This document shows, in pieces, positions 14,399-22,339 of a DNA stretch of 57,085 nucleotides. Every line of letters begins with the position of its first letter. Position 1 is the stretch's first letter. Made by a program: the position numbers and the translations under genes. The notes beneath the pieces are model-generated. The model was not told the origin of the DNA. It was given only the letters and a program-made list of their open reading frames with translations, and searched no databases. Origin of the DNA: Spirochaetota bacterium. GTDB taxonomy: Bacteria > Spirochaetota > Spirochaetia > Treponematales > Rectinemataceae. The stretch spans positions 1 through 57,085 of the forward strand of contig JAPLSO010000056.1 of NCBI GenBank assembly GCA_026398595.1. Direction: 5' to 3'.

Positions 14399-16864
14399 AT
14401 GTGCGGAATCGTGTCTCTCATCTATGGAAGGGAGAACCCCTGCCTGGGGAAGGAATCCGAAGCCCTTTTAGGCCGCCTGGAATACCGGGGCTACGATTCC
14501 ACCGGAGCCGCCTTCATCGACGAGGCGGGGAACATCACCCTGCACAAGCAAGTCGGCGCCCCCTCGAAAGTCTGCCCCGTCCTGGGCATTGGCAAGCTGG
14601 GCGGACAGCGTTTCATCGGCCAAGTGCGCTGGGCTACCTACGGCTCGGTCACCGACCTCAACAGCCAGCCCCACCGCGTCCACTGCAAGATCGAGCTGGT
14701 GGGCGCCCACAACGGCAACATTTCGAACATGGATTCCCTCAAGGCCTGGCTCGCCTCCCGGGGTCACGCCATCATCTCGGACAACGACGGCGAAATCCTC
14801 GTCCACCTCGTCGAGGAGCACTTTTCGACCAACGCGCGCTTGTCGAGCGCCGACCTGGCTAACATGCGGCAGGCATATGCCGCTTCCGGACTGAGGGACG
14901 GCGTGTCGAACACAATACTCCGCATGATAGACGCCCTGCGCAAGGCAGAAGCCCTGGTCGAGGGTTCCTTCGCGGCAGCCATCGCCGATCCCGACCTCCC
15001 TGGTGTCTTCGCCATGAAGTCGGGCTCCTCGCTCTATGCCGGCGTGGGTTCGGATTCCGCGGGTAATTTTATCGTCGTGTCCTCTGACCTCACCTCCGTG
15101 CTCTCCAAGACCCGGACCCTCATCCCCCTCTCCGAGGGCGAGGGTATCTGGTTCACCCAGGACTCCTACCTCGTCTTCAACCTGCGGGGGAATCCCGGTT
15201 TTTCCCGTCCCCGTCTCAAGCGCTCGAAACTTTCGGTCAAGGACACACAGCTGAACCCGAAATATCGGCATTACATGGAACAGGAAATCCTGGGAAGCCC
15301 GGCGGACCTCGATCAGATCCTGATGTATTACTTCAGGGACGAGAAGGATGACGGGCTTTCAGCCATATTCGAGGAGCGGAAAGACGAATGCAAGGAGTCG
15401 GCCAACGCCCTCGCTGGCCTGTCGGGCCGATTCGGCGCGGATAGCCTGAAAGAGGGGCTGGACTCGGTACTGAGCGCGGCTGCCTGGGCGACGGTCGTGG
15501 CACGGGTGGACTCAAGCGGCAAACTGCCCGGTCCGCAGGAGGCCTATGTCTCCGACGAAGCCGAAATCCTCTCCGAACTCGAGAGCATCGCCCCGTCCCG
15601 GGCGGCCGACCTGGCCCTCGCGGACTTGATCTTCGTCTGGAGGAAGCGGAGGGTTGTCCTGCGCTATCTGAGCGAGCTGAAGAGCTCCCTCCTCGAGGCC
15701 AACAATTCCGGAGGACGGATCTATCTCGTCGCCTCGGGTTCCTCCTACCACGCCTGCCTGACGGCGGCCTTCTTCTTCAATGGACTGCCACGCCTGCCCG
15801 TCTATCCCTGCAATCCAGGCTCCTTCCGCTCGATGTATCTTTCCTGCCTCAGGAATGAGGACTTCATACTCGGCATTAGCCAGTCGGGCGAGACCAAGGA
15901 CCTGATCGATATCTTTCAGGATGTCAAGAACAAAAATCCGGCCATACGCAGGGCAAGTCTCGTCAACAACGAGAACTCGCGCATCCCCCAGGAATTGTCC
16001 GATTTCTACCTGCCGATACTCTGCGGACCCGAGATAGCCGTCGCCGCGACGAAGTCCTTCACCAGCCAGTTGGCCATCCTCTATTTAGTGGCAGCGGGCC
16101 TCGTCCTGCCAGAGAGGGATGTGCGCTTGAGACTCATCACAGCGAGGAAACTTCTCGTCGACACCCTCGGAAGCCTGGCTCCGGCGATAGACGCTATCGC
16201 CGAGCGCCTCTTCCTCCGTCCCTCGATGCAGGTCCTGGGCACGAGCCTCATAGGCCTAGCCAAGGAAGGGGCCTTGAAGATCCGTGAAGTCGTCCTCAAC
16301 CACACCGAGGGCTATGACTGCGTCGAATTCAAGCACGGACCCAACACCATCCTGGGCAGGAACACTATTTTCTCCCTCAAGGAACTCACCGCCTTCCTGG
16401 ACGGCTACAGGGCTTTCGCCGCAAAGGAAAAACCAGCCGCCGACGCGGGCGCCGAAGAGATATTGTCCGCGCATCCAGGCCTTCTTGAGCCCCTTTTCGG
16501 CCTCTATCCCCTCATCTTCATCTGTCCGCCCGACGATCGCGACGCGCGGATCACGGTGAGTCAAATCAACACCCATAAAATCCGGGGAGCGGAGATCGTC
16601 CTCATCGCCGAAAGACGTCAGGATCTCGCCCTCGCCGTCGAAAGCAGGCCCATGGGGGAAGCGAAATATTGGTCGGCTTTTCTGGAGATCCCGCATACGG
16701 GCGATCCTGAGCTCTTCGTCTTCGGCGCGACGATCACCCTACAGTACCTGGCCTATAGGATGTCGGTAAAGAAAATGGAATGTCTGAACCGCTTGGGCGT
16801 CGCTGACCACGGCGTCCATCCCGATGCCCCCAAGAATGTTTCTAAGTCGATCACCGTAGATTGA
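14399..16864 (+). CDS. enlarged GlmS-like amidotransferase / double-SIS protein
   Basis: 821 residues, about 200 more than usual GlmS (about 600). The N-terminus MCGIVSLIYG supplies the catalytic Cys2 of a class II glutamine amidotransferase, followed by EYRGYDSTG, QVRWATYGSV and AHNGNISN (about 2-225). A joint KYRHYMEQEI (about 300) leads into roughly 140 residues not seen in ordinary GlmS. Then come SIS-1 (VASGSSYHACLTAAFF, ISQSGETKDLID, AATKSFTSQL) and SIS-2 (GTSLIGLAKEGALKIREV, FKHGPNTI), and the classic C-terminal NVSKSITVD. The reaction is probably fructose-6-phosphate plus glutamine to glucosamine-6-phosphate, but the insert may change substrate or control. ATG 14399 has GGAGG five bases upstream. 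Its 3' end overlaps convergent galU by 14 bases. Confidence 0.85.
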   Translation: MCGIVSLIYGRENPCLGKESEALLGRLEYRGYDSTGAAFIDEAGNITLHKQVGAPSKVCPVLGIGKLGGQRFIGQVRWATYGSVTDLNSQPHRVHCKIELVGAHNGNISNMDSLKAWLASRGHAIISDNDGEILVHLVEEHFSTNARLSSADLANMRQAYAASGLRDGVSNTILRMIDALRKAEALVEGSFAAAIADPDLPGVFAMKSGSSLYAGVGSDSAGNFIVVSSDLTSVLSKTRTLIPLSEGEGIWFTQDSYLVFNLRGNPGFSRPRLKRSKLSVKDTQLNPKYRHYMEQEILGSPADLDQILMYYFRDEKDDGLSAIFEERKDECKESANALAGLSGRFGADSLKEGLDSVLSAAAWATVVARVDSSGKLPGPQEAYVSDEAEILSELESIAPSRAADLALADLIFVWRKRRVVLRYLSELKSSLLEANNSGGRIYLVASGSSYHACLTAAFFFNGLPRLPVYPCNPGSFRSMYLSCLRNEDFILGISQSGETKDLIDIFQDVKNKNPAIRRASLVNNENSRIPQELSDFYLPILCGPEIAVAATKSFTSQLAILYLVAAGLVLPERDVRLRLITARKLLVDTLGSLAPAIDAIAERLFLRPSMQVLGTSLIGLAKEGALKIREVVLNHTEGYDCVEFKHGPNTILGRNTIFSLKELTAFLDGYRAFAAKEKPAADAGAEEILSAHPGLLEPLFGLYPLIFICPPDDRDARITVSQINTHKIRGAEIVLIAERRQDLALAVESRPMGEAKYWSAFLEIPHTGDPELFVFGATITLQYLAYRMSVKKMECLNRLGVADHGVHPDAPKNVSKSITVD

Positions 16865-17690
16865 GTTCGACGAAACGCTCCAAGGTCGGCCGCAAGGCTG
16901 GGTCGGCCGCGGCATTGCGCAGGACAGCTTCGAGGTAGCCGGCAGGATCGCCTATATCCAGCCTTTCGCCCTCTACGCGCTTATAGGCCACCTTGCCCGC
17001 CTCGATCATCCTGTCCAAGGCATAGCTGTGGTAATATTCCCCCGAGCCGTGTTTGGCCCAGCCCTCCTCGAGCTTGTCGAAGAATTCGGGAGTATAGAGG
17101 TATCGGCCGATGGATACTTCATGGCTGGGCTCGGAGCCCCGGGCGGGCTTTTCGACGAAGCCCTTCACGCCGACGCCGCCTGCCTCGGGATCGATCACCC
17201 CGTAGCGGGACACGTCGCCAGGCTCGAGGATAGTCGCCAGGACGCATTTCCCCGTCGAAGCGTAGAGGTCCATCAACTGTCGGGCGAGGGGAATCTTCCC
17301 GATATGGAGATCGTCCGGATATGCGACAACGCAGGGCTCCCCCACGATCAGGTTCTTGACCTGGAGGAGGGCGTGGCCCGTTCCCCTCATCTCGGTCTGG
17401 CGCACGAAGGATATCCTCGCCTCGGGCGGGGCGATGAGTGCCAGCTTATCGGCCTTTCCCTCTTTGGCGAAAAGCCATTCAAGTTCGACCTCACGATCGA
17501 AGTAATCCTCGAGGGCCTTCTTCCTCCTCGAGGAGATGATGACGATATCGGAAATGCCCGAGGCTATGAACTCGTCCACGATGAAGGCGATGCTCGGTTT
17601 GAGCCCGACGGGGAGCAGTTCCTTGGGAACGGTCTTGGTGATGGGAAGAAAACGGGTCCCATAGCCCGCGGCGACGATGATTCCTTTCAT
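16851..17690 (-). CDS. galU: UTP-glucose-1-phosphate uridylyltransferase
   Basis: 279 residues of a nucleotidyltransferase that makes UDP-glucose. The N-terminal GIIVAAGYGTRFLPITKTVPKE is the GalU signature loop for nucleotide and metal binding. PKELLPVG--PSIAFIVDE, YPDDLH (the metal-binding Asp pair region), GFVEKP and LDIGDPAGYLEA complete the core. The start ATG 17690 has no Shine-Dalgarno but a promoter TTGCGC-17-TAGAAT whose -10 lies seven bases upstream. It may supply UDP-glucose to the GT28 glycolipid enzyme 4 kb away; that link is inferred from function only. Confidence 0.95.
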   Translation of the reverse strand: MKGIIVAAGYGTRFLPITKTVPKELLPVGLKPSIAFIVDEFIASGISDIVIISSRRKKALEDYFDREVELEWLFAKEGKADKLALIAPPEARISFVRQTEMRGTGHALLQVKNLIVGEPCVVAYPDDLHIGKIPLARQLMDLYASTGKCVLATILEPGDVSRYGVIDPEAGGVGVKGFVEKPARGSEPSHEVSIGRYLYTPEFFDKLEEGWAKHGSGEYYHSYALDRMIEAGKVAYKRVEGERLDIGDPAGYLEAVLRNAAADPALRPTLERFVELNLR

Positions 17691-17697
17691 GGAATCG

Positions 17698-17726
17698 ATT
17701 CTACAATCGGGATCTGCCAGGCGCAA
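17698..17726 (-). promoter_or_regulatory. galU promoter, leaderless type
   Basis: On the minus strand: TTGCGC (17721-17726), a 17-base spacer, TAGAAT (17698-17703), then seven bases to the ATG. This is one of the clearer cases with both boxes recognisable and no Shine-Dalgarno before the gene. Confidence 0.65.
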
Positions 17727-17744
17727 GGAAGGAAAGCTCGGGCT

Positions 17745-19478
17745 TTACTCGTAAACGAAGATACCCTTCCCCGCTTGCTTGGCCTTGTACATTCGCTTGT
17801 CCGCCTCGTCGATCATCGACGAGAGGCCATTCAGGTCAGCTTGGCCCTCACCTTCGTCGGCGGCGATACCTATCGAGACCGAATAGGAGAGGTTGCCTTG
17901 TGACTCGGGCCTGGATTCGCCCGTGGTCACGACCGGCACCGCTGCCTTGGCGCAGTCGCCCTCGAGCCTTCCCGCTATTTCGCAGGCTATTTTGGAGGGA
18001 CAAGCTCTCAGGACAACTACGAATTCATCCCCGCCCATCCGGATGACGGCGTCCTCCACTCGAATGCTGCGTTTCAGCACGCAAACGAGGTCGATGAGGA
18101 TTGCATCTCCCGTCGTGTGCCCGTACTCGTCGTTGACCATTTTAAGATTATCGAGATCTATGACGAGGACGGCATAGGGCCGGCGCAGTTCCTTGACGAT
18201 AACCGGGAGAATCTTCCTGTTGTAGGCTTCGGTCAGCGAATCTCGGATCGATTCCTCGCGCAGGCCCGCGGTACGTCGCCGCTCGGTGACGAGGTCCCGG
18301 TACGACGCGAGTGAATCGTCCACCACATAGGCCGCCGAGCAGAGGACGAGGACGACGAAGCCGTACTGTGAAATCATGAGGACCCCGGGATTTTTGAAGA
18401 TGACCAGGTAAAAGATGTCTCTGAGTGAGCCGAGGAAAGCTACAGCTACGCCGAAGACAAGGATGCGGAAAGCCCTGTCCACGCGGCCCGAGAAGGCAAC
18501 GAGATAGAGCAGGTAGGCGAGGAATGGGATGAAGACGAGATAGGTCCAGCCATAGAGCCGCTTGATGTCGACGATGGTTCCCGGATAGAGGAGAACGAGG
18601 AGGAAGCAGGCGGCCTGCAAGGCCCCGAAGCCTATCGAAAGGGCAGTTTGCTTCTTTTTAAGAATCTTCGTGTAGGCCAGAATGAAGATTCCGGCGCTCA
18701 GATACCTCGCGCAGACGACGAGGCGCTTGAAGGCGACGAGGGAGATCGGCAGGCGATCGATGTGGGCGAAGTCCAGGAGGAGTATGGCTACACAGAGGCC
18801 CGCCGCGCCCAGAAGCCGCCACGAGCTCCGTTCGCCACCCAGGTAGACGCCCATGGCGAAGATGATCAGGGAGACGGTGAGAATGCCTCCAATGGAGATC
18901 CAGATCAGATAGTCCGAAATCAGCAGCAGCCAGAAGGTCCTGGACGAGAGGGATCCATCCACGATGTAGGGTTTTAGTGTGATACCCGCCTCGTAGGTCC
19001 CCAGGATATCCAGGTTGAGTCTATTGTTCGCCGCAAGAACGCCGGGATCGATCGGCATGACATGGGCCGCGTTCCAGAGGCTGGATCGCCCCTTGGCGGG
19101 GTCGCCCCTGACCCCCAGCAGGACCCCATTGAGCCGCGCTTCCAGCGAGGAACCAGCTATTTGCGGAATGACGAGAAGTTCGTCTCCGCCTCCGATGGCT
19201 TTTCCCCCGGCGGGAAAATCCATGGTAAAGCGATAGGTACCGATCTTGAAGTCGGGATCGCTTCCGCTCGAGAAGAGCAGCGGGACGACTCCGCTGCCGA
19301 TGGCGGCGCCGTCAACCTCGATAGAAACGGCGTCGCCCAGGGATAGAGCACCCTTGGGCACGCGATAGAGGTTGACCGATAGCTGAAAGATGAGGATGAG
19401 AAAAATGGCCGCGCAGATGCTCAAGACGCTCCAGCCCGAGAAGCGCCCTTTCGAGGCCGCCGCCTCGAGTTTCGTCAT
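17745..19478 (-). CDS. membrane diguanylate cyclase, 7TM-sensor type
   Basis: 577 residues. One N-terminal membrane segment (about 15-40) precedes an extracytoplasmic beta-rich region (about 45-190). Then come seven or so membrane helices (about 200-410), a short coiled linker and a C-terminal GGDEF domain. The layout is 7TMR-DISM-like, where the outer domain senses a ligand, often a sugar. The active site GGDEF starts at residue 482 and the I-site RVED lies five residues before RMGGDEF's core, so product inhibition is expected. ATG 19478 with GGAGAA in front is preferred over the longer frame. It lies between galU and a cupin gene on the same strand. Confidence 0.9.
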   Translation of the reverse strand: MTKLEAAASKGRFSGWSVLSICAAIFLILIFQLSVNLYRVPKGALSLGDAVSIEVDGAAIGSGVVPLLFSSGSDPDFKIGTYRFTMDFPAGGKAIGGGDELLVIPQIAGSSLEARLNGVLLGVRGDPAKGRSSLWNAAHVMPIDPGVLAANNRLNLDILGTYEAGITLKPYIVDGSLSSRTFWLLLISDYLIWISIGGILTVSLIIFAMGVYLGGERSSWRLLGAAGLCVAILLLDFAHIDRLPISLVAFKRLVVCARYLSAGIFILAYTKILKKKQTALSIGFGALQAACFLLVLLYPGTIVDIKRLYGWTYLVFIPFLAYLLYLVAFSGRVDRAFRILVFGVAVAFLGSLRDIFYLVIFKNPGVLMISQYGFVVLVLCSAAYVVDDSLASYRDLVTERRRTAGLREESIRDSLTEAYNRKILPVIVKELRRPYAVLVIDLDNLKMVNDEYGHTTGDAILIDLVCVLKRSIRVEDAVIRMGGDEFVVVLRACPSKIACEIAGRLEGDCAKAAVPVVTTGESRPESQGNLSYSVSIGIAADEGEGQADLNGLSSMIDEADKRMYKAKQAGKGIFVYE

Positions 19479-19494
19479 TTCTCCGTCCTCCGGC

Positions 19495-19830
19495 TCAGGC
19501 GAGGAATTCTTTCCTTGGCGGGGAGAAAATGTCAAGGAGCCTTCCCGTGGAGAGGCAGAGCACGCCATGGATTTGCCCTGAGGGGATGAGGACGCTGTCG
19601 CCCGGCTTCACGCTGTATGTGGCCTCGCCTATTAAGAAGTCAAAAACACCCTCGAGACAGTAGCTCAACTGCTCGTGCTCGTGGCGATGCAGCGATCCTT
19701 CGGCTCCCTGCTCGAAATAGACTTCGACCATCATGGTCTTCTCGCCGTGAGCTTTTACCTTTCTGGTAACCTTGCCTGGATCGATCGTGTCTAGCCGTGC
19801 GGCCTCATCGGCGAAATACAACTTGCCCAT
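19495..19830 (-). CDS. small cupin-domain protein
   Basis: 111 residues forming a single cupin barrel. Motif 1 is seen as HRHEHEQLSYCLEGVFDFLIG, with two His and a Glu as metal ligands, and motif 2 as PGDSVLIPSGQIHGV with the third His. Such proteins bind a metal and act as sugar-binding, isomerase or dioxygenase-like units; no substrate can be assigned. The ATG follows AAAGGGGGC. It lies 16 bases upstream of the diguanylate cyclase gene on the same strand, so the two probably share a transcript. Confidence 0.85.
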   Translation of the reverse strand: MGKLYFADEAARLDTIDPGKVTRKVKAHGEKTMMVEVYFEQGAEGSLHRHEHEQLSYCLEGVFDFLIGEATYSVKPGDSVLIPSGQIHGVLCLSTGRLLDIFSPPRKEFLA

Positions 19831-20112
19831 GGAAGCCCCCTTTCAATTAGTATCGGCCTTCGACTTGACAGTAGCCAACGAAATCAACCAAAATTAGAAC
19901 AATCTTTTTAGAAGGAGCCGAGCAGTGAAAACGATTGTACGTGAATGTGCCCCGACCGGCTGTAAAACTGCTTAGGGCTCGAACCGCAGAACCACCCCCA
20001 ACAGTCCCATCGTCCCGTGCCCTTCGTCAATTGACTCAAGGACGCAAAATCCTCCGCCCCTTTGGAAAAGGGGACGGAACGTAGCCGCACTCCGTGCGGA
20101 ACCTATACGAAT
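19831..20112. other. divergent gap with two hairpins
   Basis: 282 bases between the divergent cupin and MFS genes. The cupin-proximal half is AT-rich. Nearer the MFS gene are two stem-loops, CCCCTTT/AAAGGGG (about 20057-20073) and CCGCA/TGCGG (about 20084-20098), the second ending about 15 bases before ATG 20113. Neither has a T-run in either direction. They could form a structured 5' leader for the MFS message. I see no tRNA, small gene or known riboswitch core here. Confidence 0.45.
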
Positions 20113-21426
20113 ATGAACATCAAGCCCGCGAAAGCGGCCAGAACAATCTTGTTTTCCTCCCTCGGCGCACGAGCAGGGAGGCTTTTCGGAGTCTACGGCG
20201 GCCTGCCCAAGGCCCTCTATGCCCTCTTCATCGTCACCGTCGTCAACTCGATGGGGATGTTCGTCTATCCCTTCATGACACTGTACTTGACGGGAAAGCT
20301 CAAAATGAGCCAGACCGAGACAGGGACCTTTCTATTCCTGATCTCCATCATCTACATCCCCGGCAACTTCATCGGGGGAAAACTCTCCGACCTCTGGGGC
20401 CGCAAGCGGCTTATGGTCGTCACCCAGGTGATCTCGGCCGCTTTCTTCATTCCCTGCGGCTTTGCGGCCTTCTCGAAGTACATCCCCTGGCTCATCCTCG
20501 CCTCGGTTTTCTTCGATGGGATCACCGACCCGGCCCGGTCGGCGATGATGACCGACCTCACCAACCCCGGCAACAGGAGGGCAGCCTTCTCCCTCACCTA
20601 CCTGGGCCACAACCTCGGCTTCGCCCTCGGGTCCCTGATCGCCGGTTTCCTCTTCGAAAAAGCCTCTCCCTGGCTGTTTTGGGGCAACGCCGTCGCCGCC
20701 TTCGCTTCCGTCGCCATCTTCGGCTTCAAGGTGCCTGAAACCAAGCCCACCAAGGAACAGGTCGAAGCGACAATAGGGTCGGGGAGCACCGAGGAAGCCC
20801 ACAGGGGCAGTCTCGTCCAGGCCCTTCTCTCGAGGCCCTATCTCATCGTATTCACCATGATCACGACCTGGTACGGTTTCGTGTACGCCCAGCACCGTTT
20901 CGCCCTTCCCCTCCAGACCAAGGTCTTCTTCGGAGCGTCGGGAGCGCTGATCTACGGCTCCCTGATGACCATCAACGCCAGCTTGGTCATCTTTCTCTCC
21001 ACCCCCATCATGGCCTTGACGAGGAAGTGGAAGCCCATCAACGCGGTCGCTCTGTCCGGTCTCCTGTTCGCCCTCGGATTCGGCATGATCGGGGTTTCGG
21101 GCAATCTATTCCTTTTGTACCTGTCCACGGTCATCTGGACCCTCGGCGAGATCGTGAACGCAACCAACGAGGGCGCCTACGTCGCTAACCACACGCCCAT
21201 CTCGCACCGGGGACGCTTCAACGCCGTACTCCCCCTTATCGGAGGCTTGGGCTGGACCATCAGTCCTCCCCTCATGGGAAAACTGATCGACGCTCGATCC
21301 TTGGGCGTGGTCTGGCCCCTTTTAGGCGCCGTTGCGGGAATCTCGGCTTTCCTCGTCTGGGTTCTGGGCAAGGTAGAGGACAGGCTGAAAGCGAGAAAGA
21401 CCGATTCTGTGGAAATGAGGAAGTAA
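20113..21426 (+). CDS. MFS transporter, drug-efflux type
   Basis: 437 residues with about twelve membrane helices. The first cytoplasmic loop has the MFS motif A variant GGKLSDLWGRKRLM (about 95-108), and the fourth helix region reads FFDGITDPARSAMMTDL, as in multidrug and sugar efflux members. The middle loop (about 220-245) is short and charged. The substrate cannot be assigned. ATG 20113 is the best start because upstream codons in the frame fall within the hairpin leader and have no Shine-Dalgarno. The gene stands alone, followed by the tRNA gene on the opposite strand. Confidence 0.85.
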   Translation: MNIKPAKAARTILFSSLGARAGRLFGVYGGLPKALYALFIVTVVNSMGMFVYPFMTLYLTGKLKMSQTETGTFLFLISIIYIPGNFIGGKLSDLWGRKRLMVVTQVISAAFFIPCGFAAFSKYIPWLILASVFFDGITDPARSAMMTDLTNPGNRRAAFSLTYLGHNLGFALGSLIAGFLFEKASPWLFWGNAVAAFASVAIFGFKVPETKPTKEQVEATIGSGSTEEAHRGSLVQALLSRPYLIVFTMITTWYGFVYAQHRFALPLQTKVFFGASGALIYGSLMTINASLVIFLSTPIMALTRKWKPINAVALSGLLFALGFGMIGVSGNLFLLYLSTVIWTLGEIVNATNEGAYVANHTPISHRGRFNAVLPLIGGLGWTISPPLMGKLIDARSLGVVWPLLGAVAGISAFLVWVLGKVEDRLKARKTDSVEMRK

Positions 21427-21493
21427 AAGGACTATACTATGAGGAAAGTGTCTCCTGGAAAGGGGATGCCCAAAATCGAAGCGAATGCCGCGG

Positions 21494-21599
21494 AAATAAA
21501 AAGAGAGCGCTCGGTGGGCGATATTGGGATTGAACCAATGACTTCTACCGTGTGAAGGTAGCACTCTCCCGCTGAGTTAATCGCCCACCCAGCGCTCTC
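21494..21599 (-). terminator. leader-trailer helix around tRNA-Val, ending in a T-run
   Basis: The nine bases GAGAGCGCT just before the tRNA (21591-21599) pair perfectly with AGCGCTCTC just after it (21503-21511). With the T-A, G-C and G-C pairs next to the acceptor stem, the helix extends the 7-bp acceptor stem to about 20 pairs with one G-G mismatch. The 3' arm is followed by TTTTTATTT, so the whole pre-tRNA looks like the hairpin of an intrinsic terminator. Confidence 0.6.
21515..21586 (-). tRNA. tRNA-Val, anticodon CAC
   Basis: A 72-base cloverleaf: acceptor GGGCGAT/ATCGCCC, D-stem ACTC/GAGT, anticodon stem CTACC/GGTAG with loop TTCACAC (anticodon CAC at 21552-21554), a five-base variable loop and T-stem ATTGG/CCAAT with loop TTCAATC. 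The discriminator is A. The following bases are CCG, so the 3' CCA is not fully encoded and needs the CCA-adding enzyme. CAC reads the valine codon GTG. A perfect promoter lies upstream, and the gene is flanked by an inverted repeat. Confidence 0.95.
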
Positions 21600-21611
21600 C
21601 AACAGGGCTGC

Positions 21612-21640
21612 ATCGTACCAAAGGCCCCAAGACCTGTCAA
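21612..21640 (-). promoter_or_regulatory. tRNA-Val promoter
   Basis: On the minus strand: consensus TTGACA (21635-21640), a 17-base spacer, TACGAT (21612-21617). The expected start is about 18 bases before the tRNA. This is a strong, constitutive-looking promoter, as expected for a stable RNA gene. Confidence 0.85.
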
Positions 21641-21661
21641 GAAGAGCCTAAAGAGGCAGCA

Positions 21662-22324
21662 ATGCGACGCGCCGAGTTTGCGGAAAAGCCTGCCCGGGAG
21701 GAGGGCGGGACCATACTCCCCTTCATCTTTCCCAAGGGCAGAACCACTAGGCGTGAGCTTTCGATAGAATTGACCCGAAAATCCATCCACCTCCTCATCG
21801 CTTTCGTCCCCTTCATAGCCTCGATATCGCGCTCCCTCATCGTCGCCTTATTGATATCGGGCTGCACGGCCTATGCCGTCTTCGAAACACTCAGGTTCAA
21901 CGGCATCAGTGTGCCTATTGTCTCGGATCTCACCGCCAGGGCGGCAAGGCTCAGGGACGCGGGAAAATTCGTCCAGGGCCCCATCACCCTCGGCGTGGGC
22001 GCTCTGCTCTCCGTGCTGTTTTTCGGTGAATCAACCGCCGCGATAGCCATCTACGTGCTGGCCTTCGGAGACGGACTCTCCAGCCTCGTGGGGAAGGCCT
22101 TCGGCCAGCTGAAGCTGCCATTCACCAAGGGCAAATCCCTCGCGGGCAGCATTACCTGTTTCTTGGTGAGCTTCCTGTCTACCTTCGCCGTCTCGGGTCT
22201 TGCCCTGCCCTCTCTCGTCGTCGCCGCAGTCTCGACCCTGGTGGAGGCCGCACCCACCAAGGACTGGGACAACATCGTTCTCCCCTTGGCGGCGGGACTC
22301 ACCGCTACGCTCCTGGGTCTGTAG
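21662..22324 (+). CDS. CTP-dependent polyprenol/diacylglycerol kinase-like membrane protein
   Basis: 220 residues with about six membrane helices. The pattern RRELSIELTRKSIHLLIAF near residue 30, the cytoplasmic loop FGDGLSSLVGKAFGQLKLPFTKGKSLAGS (about 138-165) and the late EAAPTKDWDNIVLPL match the dolichol/phytol-kinase and CdsA-like cytidylyltransferase superfamily. It probably phosphorylates a polyprenol or diacylglycerol using CTP at the membrane; the lipid is unknown. The start ATG 21662 follows AGAGGC. The tRNA promoter lies just upstream on the other strand. It ends 15 bases from the convergent unknown membrane gene. Confidence 0.75.
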   Translation: MRRAEFAEKPAREEGGTILPFIFPKGRTTRRELSIELTRKSIHLLIAFVPFIASISRSLIVALLISGCTAYAVFETLRFNGISVPIVSDLTARAARLRDAGKFVQGPITLGVGALLSVLFFGESTAAIAIYVLAFGDGLSSLVGKAFGQLKLPFTKGKSLAGSITCFLVSFLSTFAVSGLALPSLVVAAVSTLVEAAPTKDWDNIVLPLAAGLTATLLGL

Positions 22325-22339
22325 AACTTTCCCTGGTCC

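Noticed and set aside
21439..21555. Short plus-strand ORF after TATACT, starting MRKVSPGKG
   Set aside because: It runs antisense through the tRNA-Val gene and ends within it. No ribosome site and no recognisable protein.
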